The translations under genes were made by a program, and so were the position numbers. The notes under the pieces were generated by a model, which was not told the origin of the DNA, ran no database searches, and saw only the letters and a program-made list of their open reading frames with translations. This document shows positions 51,707 to 59,562 of a DNA stretch of 59,562 bases, piece by piece (position 1 is the first letter of the stretch; every line of letters begins with the position of its first letter). Origin of the DNA: Polyangium sp. y55x31 (lineage in GTDB: Bacteria > Myxococcota_A > Polyangia > Polyangiales > Polyangiaceae). Location: contig NZ_JARZHG010000057.1 in assembly GCF_029946505.1 (NCBI RefSeq), positions 1-59,562 of the forward strand. Reading direction: 5' to 3'.

Positions 51707-53773
51707 ATGCCTGAATCTCACGAAAATCCGCTGCTCGGCCTCGGCTACGAAATCCCCTTCGATCGCATCCGCGGCGAGCACGTCGAGCCCGCCGTCAAAG
51801 CGCTCCTCGCCGACGCGAAGGCGCGACTCGATGCCCTCGCGGCGGAGCCGGGCCCCCGCACGTACGAGAACACCATCACCGCGCTCGAACGGGTGACGGA
51901 GCAGCTCGATTTCGTGATGGGCGTGGTCGGACACCTGGAATCCGTGGCGACGACGCCCGAGCTCCGCGCCGCGTACTCCGCGGTGCAGCCCGAGGTGAGC
52001 GAGTTCTTCAGCGGCATCGCGCTCTCGGAGCCCGTGTGGAACGCGCTCAAGGCCTTCGCCGCGACGGACGAGGCGAAGGCGCTCACGGGGACACGCAAGC
52101 GGCTGCTCGACAAGACGATCGCCGATTTCAAGCGCAGCGGCGCGGACCTCGATCCCGAGGGGAAGAAGCGGCTCGCGGAGATCGACGTGGAGCTCGCGCA
52201 GCTCACGCTTCGTTACGGGCAGAACGTGCTCGATTCGACGAACGCGTTCGAGCTCGTGCTCGGCGAGCCCGAGAAGCTCGCGGGCCTGCCGGAAGGCGCG
52301 GTGCTCGCGGCGAAGGCGAGCGCGGAGGCGAAGGGTCTTTCGGGGTACCGCTTCACGATGCAGGCGCCGAGCTACCTGCCCGTGATGACGTACCTCGACG
52401 ATCGCTCGATCCGCGAGCGCATGTACCGCGCGTACGCCACGCGCGCGACGGAGGAGCCCTGGGACAACCGGCCGCTCGTGCAGCGGATCCTCGTGCTCCG
52501 GCGCGAGAAGGCGCGCCTGCTCGGCTTCGAGAGCTTCGCCGACCTCGTGCTCGAAGATCGCATGGCGAAGTCGGGTCACGCCGCGCGCACGTTCGTGCAG
52601 ACGCTCCGCGACAAGACGCAGGTGTACTTCGATCGCGAGAACACCGAGCTCGAAGCGTTCCGCAAGGAGCTCGAAGGACCCGACGCGCCGCCGATCGAGC
52701 CTTGGGACGTCGCGTATTACGCCGAGAAGCTCCGTCGCGCGCGGTACGACTTCGACGAGGAGTCGCTCCGTCCCTACTTCTCCGCGGAGAGGGCGCTCGA
52801 AGGCGTCTTCGCGATCGCCTCGGCGCTCTACGGCGTGCGCATCGAGCCTTCGCCCGAGACGAAGGCCTGGCACGAGACCGTCTCGACGTACCGCATCGTG
52901 GAGCCGAAGGGACACGCGAGCTCGGTGTTTTACGTGGATCTCTGGCCGCGCGAGTCGAAGCGCGACGGCGCGTGGATGCAGGGCCTCGTGACGGGCGTCG
53001 CAGAGGCCCAGGCGCCGGCCTCGCACGTGGAGGTCCTCGCGGGCAACCTGACGCCGCCGATCGGCGATCGTCCCGCGCTCCTCAACCACCGCGAGGTCGA
53101 GACGCTCTTCCACGAGTTCGGCCACCTCATGCACCACGCGTCGAGCTGCGTGGAGGTGCGCACGCTGGCCGGGACGAACGTGGCGTGGGACTTCGTCGAG
53201 CTGCCCTCGCAGATCATGGAGAACTGGTGCTGGGAGAAAGAGGCGCTCGACCTCTTCGCGCGGCACCACGAGACGAACGAGCCGATCCCGGCGCCGCTGC
53301 TCGAGCGCATGCGGGCGGCGCGCACGTTCCGCGCGGCGAACGCGATGATGCGGCAGCTCGGCTTCGCCGAGGTCGATCTCGCGCTGCACGTGGACTGGGA
53401 TCCGGCGCGCGACGGCGATCCCACCACGTACGGCCGCGAGATCCTCTCGCGCCACTCGCCCGCGAGGCTGCCCGGCGATCACGCGATGATCGCCTCGTTC
53501 TCGCACCTCTTCTCGAGCCCGGTCGGGTATGCCGCGGGGTATTACTCGTACAAGTGGGCCGAGGTGCTCGATGCCGACGCATTCTCGCGGTTCAAGCGCG
53601 AGGGGCTGTTCAGCCGGGAGGTCGGCGAGGCCTTCCGATCCGAGATCCTCGCGCGAGGCGACAGCGAGGATCCGATGGTCCTTTACCGGCGCTTCATGGG
53701 GCGCGAACCAACCCTGGAGGCGCTGCTCGAACGCGACGGCCTCATCGCGTCCGGGACGGCGGTGGCCGTTTGA
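51707..53773 (+). CDS. M3 family oligopeptidase (PrlC/OpdA-like)
   Basis: A 688-residue cytosolic metallopeptidase. The N-terminus NPLLGLGYEIPFDRIRGEHV is typical of oligopeptidase A relatives. The zinc site is HEFGH at 469-473 with Glu498 in DFVELPSQIMENW as third ligand. The C-terminal YKWAEVLDADAF block is conserved. It degrades short peptides, including cleaved signal peptides in other bacteria. It is immediately followed by hslO with a TGATG overlap, so both are in one operon. Confidence 0.94.
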   Translation: MPESHENPLLGLGYEIPFDRIRGEHVEPAVKALLADAKARLDALAAEPGPRTYENTITALERVTEQLDFVMGVVGHLESVATTPELRAAYSAVQPEVSEFFSGIALSEPVWNALKAFAATDEAKALTGTRKRLLDKTIADFKRSGADLDPEGKKRLAEIDVELAQLTLRYGQNVLDSTNAFELVLGEPEKLAGLPEGAVLAAKASAEAKGLSGYRFTMQAPSYLPVMTYLDDRSIRERMYRAYATRATEEPWDNRPLVQRILVLRREKARLLGFESFADLVLEDRMAKSGHAARTFVQTLRDKTQVYFDRENTELEAFRKELEGPDAPPIEPWDVAYYAEKLRRARYDFDEESLRPYFSAERALEGVFAIASALYGVRIEPSPETKAWHETVSTYRIVEPKGHASSVFYVDLWPRESKRDGAWMQGLVTGVAEAQAPASHVEVLAGNLTPPIGDRPALLNHREVETLFHEFGHLMHHASSCVEVRTLAGTNVAWDFVELPSQIMENWCWEKEALDLFARHHETNEPIPAPLLERMRAARTFRAANAMMRQLGFAEVDLALHVDWDPARDGDPTTYGREILSRHSPARLPGDHAMIASFSHLFSSPVGYAAGYYSYKWAEVLDADAFSRFKREGLFSREVGEAFRSEILARGDSEDPMVLYRRFMGREPTLEALLERDGLIASGTAVAV

Positions 53774-54660
53774 TGAGCGAAAAGAACGTCACGAAGAAGC
53801 AGTCCGACAAGGTCATCCGCGCCATGACGAACGACGGCGCGTTCCGGGTCATCTCCGCGCTCACCACCGAGACGGTGCGCGGCGCGATCGCCTCGCAAGG
53901 AGCGAAGGGCGCGGTGGCGAGCCGCTTCGGCGAGCTCGTCACGGGGGCGGCGCTGATCCGCGAGGCGATGAGCCCGAACCTGCGCGTCCAGAGCATCCTG
54001 AAGGGCGCGGGCGGCAAGGGCAGCATCGTGGCCGACGCGCACCCGGACGGCACGAACCGCGGCCTCGTGGGCTTCAGCGGCGAGACGGGCGACGACATGG
54101 TGGGCGGCAAGGGCGCGCTGCTCAAGATGATGCGGACGCTGCCGAACGGCGCCCTGCATCAGGGCATCGTGGAGGTCTCGTTCGACGGGCCGGACGGCGG
54201 GATTTCGGGGGCGCTCATGGCGTACATGCAGCACTCCGAGCAGATCGTCTCCACGATCGCCGTGTCCACGTTGCTCGAAGGGGACGAGGTCGTGGCGGCT
54301 GGCGGCTACATCGTCGAGCTCTTGCCGGAGGTCGAGCGCGGGCCGCTCATGATCATGACGCAGAGGCTCGAAGACTTCCCGAAGCTCGACGACCTGCTCC
54401 GCAAAGGAGATCTCACGCCGAATGTGCTGATCGAGGAGCTCCTTTATGGCATGCCGTACACGCTGCTCGCGGAGTCGGACCTGCGGTATGCGTGCCATTG
54501 CAGCGAGCTCCGCGTCCTGTCGAGCCTCGCGACGCTCCCGCGCTCGGACATCGAGGATCTCCTCCGCGACAACAAGGTCCTCGAGATCACCTGCGATTAT
54601 TGCCGCAAAGAATACGGCATTCAGCCTTCGCAATTGAAGGCTCTCCTCATGGCGAGCTGA
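53773..54660 (+). CDS. hslO: Hsp33 redox-regulated chaperone
   Basis: A 295-residue Hsp33 homologue. The zinc-binding redox switch at the C-terminus has CHC (CxC) in YACHCSELRV and CDYC (CxxC) in EITCDYCRKEYG, four cysteines that release zinc on oxidation. The N-terminal domain contains VRGAIASQGAKGA and GKGALLKMMRTLPNG. It protects unfolded proteins during oxidative stress. The ATG at 53773 shares one base with the M3 peptidase stop. Peptidase and chaperone coupling fits protein quality control. Confidence 0.94.
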   Translation: MSEKNVTKKQSDKVIRAMTNDGAFRVISALTTETVRGAIASQGAKGAVASRFGELVTGAALIREAMSPNLRVQSILKGAGGKGSIVADAHPDGTNRGLVGFSGETGDDMVGGKGALLKMMRTLPNGALHQGIVEVSFDGPDGGISGALMAYMQHSEQIVSTIAVSTLLEGDEVVAAGGYIVELLPEVERGPLMIMTQRLEDFPKLDDLLRKGDLTPNVLIEELLYGMPYTLLAESDLRYACHCSELRVLSSLATLPRSDIEDLLRDNKVLEITCDYCRKEYGIQPSQLKALLMAS

Positions 54661-54808
54661 ACGGCCCTCGCATCGTCCCCGCCAAACCTCCGCCGTATCC
54701 GCCCCGGCCGCTCCCTCGTTCCGGCCCGCACGGCGCCGCGAATTCGCGATTCGCCGGCTTGACCATTCTTTGCTCGGATGCCACGCCTCCGGGTACGGGG
54801 GGCAACCA

Positions 54809-56143
54809 ATGGATCTCTCTTCCCACGACCGCGAGGTCACGCGCGTCGCCAGCACCATTCGTGTACAAGCCAGCCGGGGCGGGCCCGTCCGTATCGACAA
54901 AGGCGGCGTCTCCCATTTCGTGCCCGTCCCGGGCGATCCCCGGGAGCGCGCCACGCCGATCGACGCCTCGCGCCTGCGGCGCGTGCTCACCATCGATCCG
55001 GAGCGCCGCATCTGCGTCGCCGAGCCCGGCGTCACGTTCGCCGAGCTTGTCCCGCGCACGCTCGAACACGGCCTCGTGCCCGCGGTCGTCCCCGAGCTCG
55101 AAGACATCACGCTCGGCGGCGCCGTCGCGGGCTGCTCGATCGAGTCGAGCTCCTATCGTCACGGAGGCTTCCACGATGGCTGCCTCGAATACGAAGTCAT
55201 CTCCGGCGACGGCGAGATCGTCACCTGCTCGGCCGACAAGGAGCCGCTGCTCTTCGACATGATCCACGGCTCGTACGGCACGCTCGGCGTGCTGTCGCGC
55301 CTCACGTTCAAGCTCGTGCCGGCGAAGCGGTTCGTCCGGATGGAATACCGCCGCTTCGACCGCTTCGACGCCTTCAATGCGGCCATGGTGGAGCGCTGCC
55401 GCGCGGGCGATTTCGAGTTCGTCGACGGCATCGTGCACGGGCCACGCGACTTCGTGCTCTGCCTCGGCGCGTTCGTGGACGAGGCGCCGTTCACCTCGAA
55501 CTATCGCTGGCTCGACGTCTATTACAAGAGCACCCTCGCGCGGACGGACGATTTCCTCACGACGCCCGATTATTTCTTCCGTTACGACGCCGAATGCCAC
55601 TGGCTCAGCCGTACGGTGCCGGGGCTCGAGACGAAGCCCGTGCGCTGGCTCGTCGGCCGCCACGTGCTCGGCTCGCGCAACCTCATTCGATGGTCGAAGC
55701 GGCTCGATCGCGTGCTCGGCTTGAAGCCGCGCCCCGACGTCGTCTGCGACGTCTTCGTCCCGCAGCGGAACTTCGGCGCGTTCTACGCCTGGTACGAGCG
55801 TGAATTCGATTTCTGGCCGCTCTGGGTCGTCCCCTACCGCATGCCGCGCCCGTACCCGTGGATCCGCGAATCACACGCGAGGTACAAGGACGAGCTCTGG
55901 ATCGACTGCGCGGTGTACGGCAAGCCCAATGACGACCCGATCGTCGACGCATCCGAGGTACTCGAACAGAAGACCTACGAGCTCGGCGGCGTGAAGACTC
56001 TGATCTCGCGCAACCATTACACCGAGGAGCGATTCTGGGAGATCTACGACCGCGAGCGTTACGAGGCCGCGAAGCGTAGGCTCGACCCGCATGGCGTCTT
56101 CCCCGGCCTCTACGAGAAGTGCCACCGCGTCCGCAAAAGCTGA
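54809..56143 (+). CDS. FAD-linked oxidoreductase, DHCR24/diminuto-like
   Basis: A 444-residue flavoprotein of the PCMH/VAO type. The FAD domain has LTIDPERRICVAEPGVTF, the ELEDITLGGAVAGCSIESSSYRHG block and GSYGTLGVLSRLTFKLVP. The C-terminal half with YRWLDVYYKS, FRYDAECHWLSR and NLIRWSKRLDRVLG resembles the delta24-sterol reductase (DHCR24) branch. Some bacterial relatives act on other lipids. No N-terminal membrane helix as in the eukaryotic enzyme. GGGGGG precedes ATG 54809. No other sterol genes in the window. Confidence 0.87.
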   Translation: MDLSSHDREVTRVASTIRVQASRGGPVRIDKGGVSHFVPVPGDPRERATPIDASRLRRVLTIDPERRICVAEPGVTFAELVPRTLEHGLVPAVVPELEDITLGGAVAGCSIESSSYRHGGFHDGCLEYEVISGDGEIVTCSADKEPLLFDMIHGSYGTLGVLSRLTFKLVPAKRFVRMEYRRFDRFDAFNAAMVERCRAGDFEFVDGIVHGPRDFVLCLGAFVDEAPFTSNYRWLDVYYKSTLARTDDFLTTPDYFFRYDAECHWLSRTVPGLETKPVRWLVGRHVLGSRNLIRWSKRLDRVLGLKPRPDVVCDVFVPQRNFGAFYAWYEREFDFWPLWVVPYRMPRPYPWIRESHARYKDELWIDCAVYGKPNDDPIVDASEVLEQKTYELGGVKTLISRNHYTEERFWEIYDRERYEAAKRRLDPHGVFPGLYEKCHRVRKS

Positions 56144-56194
56144 CGCTCCGCTCCTCCGTCCGCCGTGTTACGCTGGCCGGCGAAGGAGCTTGCC

Positions 56195-58189
56195 ATGCTA
56201 CCGTCTCGGACTCTTGCCGCTTGCCTCATAACGTTCGCCGGCCTCGCCGCGCTCGGATGCTCGGACGGAACGGAGACCCCTGCGGGGCCGCCGCCGCTCG
56301 CCGTCCCCGAGGGGTGTAACCCCATCGCATTCGAAAACGACTGCCTCCTGCCCTACCCGTCCGATTTCTACCTGAAGGACGACGCGGCCATGCCGAGCGG
56401 CAAGCGGGTCGTGATCCCCGAGGCCGCGCAGATGAAGGACAAGAACGAGAAGTCCTTCGATTTCACCGCATCGCACCCGATCGACGGGTTCTCGGCGCAT
56501 CAGCCGATCCTCGTGCATTTCAAGGAGGGCGTGAGCACCGAGGGCGTCGTCTTCCACACGGACGAGCCCGAGAAGAGCCTCTCGCCCGAAAGCAAGGTGA
56601 TCCTGCTCGACGCGGAGACGGGCAAACCCGTGCCGGTCTGGGCCGAGGTCGACATGAACACGCCCGAGCCCTCGGAGCGGGCCTTCATCCTTCGCCCATT
56701 CGTGCGGCTGGAAAACGACAAGCGATACATCGTCGCGCTCCAGGGGCTCGCGCCGGCATCGGACGCGGCCGCCGGGCCGCTGCTCGCGCCGCCCGAGGGG
56801 TTCAAGCGTATCCGGGACAAACAGACGACCTCCGATCCCGTGCTCGACCCCATCGCGAGCCGTTACGAAAAGGACGTCTTCCCTGCCCTCGTGGCCCATG
56901 GCGTCGATCGGAAGAAGCTCCAGCTCGCCTGGGATTTCACCACGGGCAGCGAGGAGATGAACACGCGTGACCTCCTCACGATGCGCGACGATCTCATCAC
57001 GAAGCTCGAAGCGAATCCGCCGGCCGTGAGCAATGTCAAGGTCACGGAAACCACGCCCGCGGAAAACGAAAACATCTGGCTGCGGATCGAGGGCACGATC
57101 AAGGTGCCTCTCTACATGGAGAGCGTCGATCCGGGCGCGAAGATCCACCGGGACGCGAGCGGGAAGCCGGCGCAGAACGGCGACGCCGACGTGCCGTTCA
57201 TTCTCCAGGTCCCGCATAGCCTGAAGCCCGCGGACGCGTCCTTCGAGCCGGCGCGTATTCTTCAGTACGGGCACGGCTTCTTCGGGCTCGCCGAGGAGAT
57301 CAATTACGGCTTCATGCGCGGCTACGAGAACGAGCGCAAGTACATCGCGGCCGCGGTCGATCTCTGGGGCATGGCCGAGCCGGACATCGAGATCGTGCTG
57401 CAGAAGGCCTTCGACGATACCGGCAATGTCTTCGGATTCGTCGATCGCCTCCACCAGGGCATCATCAACTACATCGCCCTGACCTACGCCCTGAAGGGCC
57501 CGATCGCCGCGCTGCCCGAGCTCCAGCAATTCGGCAAGCCCCTCTACGACACGAACAAGCTCTTCTATTACGGGATCAGCCAGGGCTCGATCTTCGGCGT
57601 CACCATGCTGGCCCTGAACCCGATCCTCGATCGCGCCGCGCTCGGCGTCGGCGGCGGCCCGTACTCGCTCATGATGTCGCGCTCGGCGAGTTATCAGCAG
57701 CTCTACGGCGTGCTCCAGGGCCAGCTCCAGAACCCGCTCACCATCACGAAGCTGATGGCCCTGAGCCAGGGCACCTGGGACCGCGTCGACCCCATGACCT
57801 ACGCGCCGCACCTCTTGAAGGATACCTACCCGAAGAGCCCCGCGAACCGGCATGTGCTCATGCAGATCGGGATCGGGGATCACTCGGTGAACAACCTCGC
57901 GAGCCACCTCGTCGCCCGCGCGACGGGCATTCCGCTGCTCGACCCCTCGCCGCGGCCGATCTGGGGCCTCGAGAGCACGACGGCGCCCGCGGACGACGCG
58001 CTCGTCGTGGTCGACTTCAAGCTCGCGACCGAGCCGGGGATCGAATGCAGATTGCCCGCGGAGTCCGAGAAGAACGACGTCCACGAGGGCGTGCGGCGCA
58101 ACGCGAAGATCAAGGACCAGCTCGATCTGTTCTTCCAGCCGGACGGGCAGATCCAGAACACCTGCGACGGCGCCTGCGATCCCGAATAG
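56195..58189 (+). CDS. Large lipase/esterase-like lipoprotein
   Basis: A 664-residue lipoprotein with LGC lipobox (AALGC). The N-terminal 200 residues (CNPIAFENDCLLPYPSDFY, SHPIDGFSAHQPILVHF) resemble the N-terminal domain of bacterial virulence-factor lipases. The second half has an alpha/beta-hydrolase-like core with nucleophile elbow YYGISQGSIFGV, a serine in GxSQG, and the oxyanion-like QYGHGFFG. A catalytic His may be in IGIGDHSVNN. AAGGAG lies 7 nt before ATG 56195. Substrate unknown; polyester or lipid is likely. Confidence 0.84.
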   Translation: MLPSRTLAACLITFAGLAALGCSDGTETPAGPPPLAVPEGCNPIAFENDCLLPYPSDFYLKDDAAMPSGKRVVIPEAAQMKDKNEKSFDFTASHPIDGFSAHQPILVHFKEGVSTEGVVFHTDEPEKSLSPESKVILLDAETGKPVPVWAEVDMNTPEPSERAFILRPFVRLENDKRYIVALQGLAPASDAAAGPLLAPPEGFKRIRDKQTTSDPVLDPIASRYEKDVFPALVAHGVDRKKLQLAWDFTTGSEEMNTRDLLTMRDDLITKLEANPPAVSNVKVTETTPAENENIWLRIEGTIKVPLYMESVDPGAKIHRDASGKPAQNGDADVPFILQVPHSLKPADASFEPARILQYGHGFFGLAEEINYGFMRGYENERKYIAAAVDLWGMAEPDIEIVLQKAFDDTGNVFGFVDRLHQGIINYIALTYALKGPIAALPELQQFGKPLYDTNKLFYYGISQGSIFGVTMLALNPILDRAALGVGGGPYSLMMSRSASYQQLYGVLQGQLQNPLTITKLMALSQGTWDRVDPMTYAPHLLKDTYPKSPANRHVLMQIGIGDHSVNNLASHLVARATGIPLLDPSPRPIWGLESTTAPADDALVVVDFKLATEPGIECRLPAESEKNDVHEGVRRNAKIKDQLDLFFQPDGQIQNTCDGACDPE

Positions 58190-58254
58190 CGGACCCATTG
58201 CGTCCGGTCTTCGTTTCGCGCTACGGTTCGTCGGCGCGCAGAGGAGGATCGGGC

Positions 58255-58938
58255 ATGGCGACGTCGTACAGGACGAAGGCAACGACCACGAAGAAGACCC
58301 CCACCACGAAGAAGGCGCCCGCAAAGAAGGCGCCCGCGAAGACGGCGGCGGCTCCCGCGAAGAAAGCGGCAGCGACCAAGAAAGCCGCTCCCGCGAAGAA
58401 GGCCGCTCCCGCGAAGAAGGCCGCCGCGACCCCGAAAAAGGCCGCGGCGGCCCCCGCCACGGCCGCCACGGCCCCGGCGACGGGCAGCGGAGAGGCGGCG
58501 CCTTCCTTCTCGCTTCTCTCGGACGCGGGAACGACCGTGTCGCTCGCCGATTTCGCCGGCAAGCGCGTGGTCCTTTATTTCTACCCCAAGGACGACACGC
58601 CCGGGTGCACGCGCGAGGCGTGCGCGTTCCAGGACAACCTCGCGACGCTGCAGAAGAAGGGCGCCGTGGTGCTCGGCGTGAGCCGCGACGGCGTCAATTC
58701 GCACGTGAAGTTCAAGGCGAAATACAGCCTCGGCTTCCCGCTGCTCGCCGACACGGACGGCGCCGTGCACCGCGCGTACGGGGCGTGGGGGACGAAGACG
58801 AATTACGGCAGGACGTTCGAGGGCGCGCTGCGCACGACGGTGATCATCGACGAGCAGGGCCGGATCGCGAAGCGGTTCGCGAACGTGAAGGTCGACGGGC
58901 ACGCCGATCAGGTGCTCGCGGCGCTCGCGGCGCTCTGA
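58255..58938 (+). CDS. bcp: Bcp-type peroxiredoxin with histone-H1-like N-terminus
   Basis: A 227-residue protein. Residues 1-80 are a Lys/Ala/Pro/Thr tail with repeated AKKA and PAKK units, like histone-H1 C-termini and bacterial Hc1-like DNA-binding tails. Residues 81-227 are a 1-Cys/atypical 2-Cys peroxiredoxin: the FSLLSD start, then YPKDDTPGCTREACAF with peroxidatic Cys118 and resolving Cys123 of the Bcp group, then WGTKTNYGRTFEG. GAGGAGG precedes ATG 58255. The fusion would place a peroxidase on DNA or other polyanions. Confidence 0.92.
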   Translation: MATSYRTKATTTKKTPTTKKAPAKKAPAKTAAAPAKKAAATKKAAPAKKAAPAKKAAATPKKAAAAPATAATAPATGSGEAAPSFSLLSDAGTTVSLADFAGKRVVLYFYPKDDTPGCTREACAFQDNLATLQKKGAVVLGVSRDGVNSHVKFKAKYSLGFPLLADTDGAVHRAYGAWGTKTNYGRTFEGALRTTVIIDEQGRIAKRFANVKVDGHADQVLAALAAL

Positions 58939-58990
58939 GCTTCACGTCACGCCTCGTTCGGAGGCTCCTCGGCGCCGGTTCGGGGACTTC

Positions 58991-59180
58991 GATCACGGGC
59001 TCGCCGGCTTGATGTGAAGGGGGAGGACTCCGATCACAGGCTCGCTGCCCTCGATCACGCGCTCGCCGACCTCGATCACGCGCTCGCCGACCTCGATCAC
59101 GCGCTCGTCGTCTGCGATGTCGAAGGGAGAGGACTTCGATCACACGCTCGCCGGACCCCGATCACGGGCTCGCCCAACCT
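58991..59180. repeat. 21-bp tandem repeat array, seven units
   Basis: Seven copies of GATCAC-nn-GCTCG(C/T) start at 58991, 59032, 59053, 59074, 59095, 59138 and 59160. The middle four follow a strict 21-bp period. A longer unit, GATGTnGAAGGGnGAGGACTnCGATCAC, flanks the array on both sides, giving a higher-order repeat. No spacers of unique sequence exist, so it is not CRISPR. The array lies in non-coding DNA. Confidence 0.7.
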
Positions 59181-59301
59181 CGTTGTCTCCTCACGGCCTC
59201 GCCGGTGCGTGATAGGACGAAACCGAAGGCGCGCGCGGCGGCCCTCAAGCGTTACTGCTGATCGTCGCCCTCGGACACCGCGCCGACGAAGAGAGCCGCG
59301 C

Positions 59302-59448
59302 TCAGTAGGAACAGGTGAGGCGCGGCTCCAGGCGGCCGTAATGGTTCCAGCCCCAGTTGCTGTCCCAGTTGCCGTGGGATTCGGCCGCGACCTGGATGTC
59401 CCACGCGTTCTGCGCGCCATTCTGGTTGAACGCCCAGTAGAACTCATC
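59302..59448 (-). pseudogene. C-terminal gene fragment at the window edge
   Basis: Translating the minus strand from 59448 to the TGA at 59302-59304 gives 48 protein-like residues rich in Trp, Asn and aromatic pairs, including EFYWAFNQNGAQNAWDI and NWDSNWGWNHYGRLEP, ending CSY. In the same frame a TGA at 59449-59451 closes it off upstream. Another frame just upstream is also protein-like (NQKCTDDWTEPRSIDPTKWD), which suggests a frameshift. Base composition becomes more AT-rich past 59449. A broken gene, or one cut by the window end; function unknown. Confidence 0.55.
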
Positions 59449-59562
59449 TCATAAACCGTCGAGTAGGTCCATCGGCTCCAACATCCCACTTTGTAGGATC
59501 AATCGAACGAGGCTCGGTCCAGTCGTCGGTACATTTTTGATTGCTGACGACATATGCAGGTG

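Noticed and set aside
58991..59180. CRISPR array
   Set aside because: Repeats are directly abutting 21-bp units without unique spacers, and no cas gene is present.
59097..59489. A 130-codon minus-strand frame across the right-edge repeat
   Set aside because: It is Arg/Ser/Thr-rich and crosses the tandem repeat; the alternative frame at 59302-59448 has far more convincing protein character.

Overview
The window is a GC-rich bacterial chromosome segment that reads like Myxococcota, most likely the Polyangiales/Polyangiaceae (an inference from style; no rRNA is present). Signs are the many lipoproteins with low-complexity Gly/Ser linkers after the lipobox, CxxCH lipoproteins, a fibro-slime lipoprotein, a likely DUF2378 (TIGR02265) protein, GTG/TTG starts, GC-rich third positions that keep antisense frames open, and a large set of secreted or membrane peptidases. 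I see no rRNA, tRNA, CRISPR array, insertion sequence or phage module. About 58 protein genes are supported, in short operons on both strands.

Layout. 1-4.3 kb: alpha/beta hydrolase, NmrA-type oxidoreductase, TcmP/LCMT-like methyltransferase, YjbR protein, a short DUF6624-like gene and a SpoIIAA/STAS-like protein. 4.3-8.8 kb: the most unusual locus. It holds two coupled CxxCH or CxxxxCH lipoproteins, a DUF2271-like lipoprotein, a DUF4266 lipoprotein, an outer-membrane barrel that seems to start at ATT, a DUF3570 barrel, and a lipoprotein ending in 53 uninterrupted acidic residues. Its two divergent promoter regions share a 25-bp motif. 8.9-17 kb: rhomboid protease, a PolX homologue whose polymerase catalytic residues are replaced, M35 and M1 secreted peptidases. 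17.3-20.4 kb: Cys-rich exported protein coupled to a beta-propeller di-haem lipoprotein. 20.9-26.9 kb: a barrel, galK, GH1 beta-glycosidase, galE and gltS, a galactoside-use neighbourhood. 27-34 kb: lipoproteins, a metzincin, a receiver-like protein, a phasin-like protein behind a promoter with a 22-bp-spaced direct repeat, and astD.

34-42 kb: a surface-repeat protein with a polyproline stalk, an XRE regulator, a TMEM14-like protein, a 2OG-Fe(II) oxygenase, two tandem paralogous lipoproteins (the first probably leaderless), and an ECF sigma factor coupled to a protein joining a cytosolic segment to a TonB C-terminus, followed by a second TonB-like protein. 42-48 kb: lipase plus its foldase, thiD, fibro-slime lipoprotein, msrA and an inhibitory-type serpin lipoprotein. 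48-59.5 kb: unknown cytosolic protein, transglutaminase-like lipoprotein with DUF350 protein, M3 oligopeptidase coupled to Hsp33, a DHCR24-like flavoprotein, a large lipase-like lipoprotein, a Bcp peroxiredoxin with a histone-H1-like N-terminus, a 21-bp tandem repeat and a broken gene at the right edge.

Together the genes suggest a cell that invests in its surface: secreted peptidases, lipases, an anti-protease, TonB energisation, exported redox proteins and repair of oxidised or unfolded protein (MsrA, Hsp33, peroxiredoxin). Family names come from motif recognition by eye. No searches were run.
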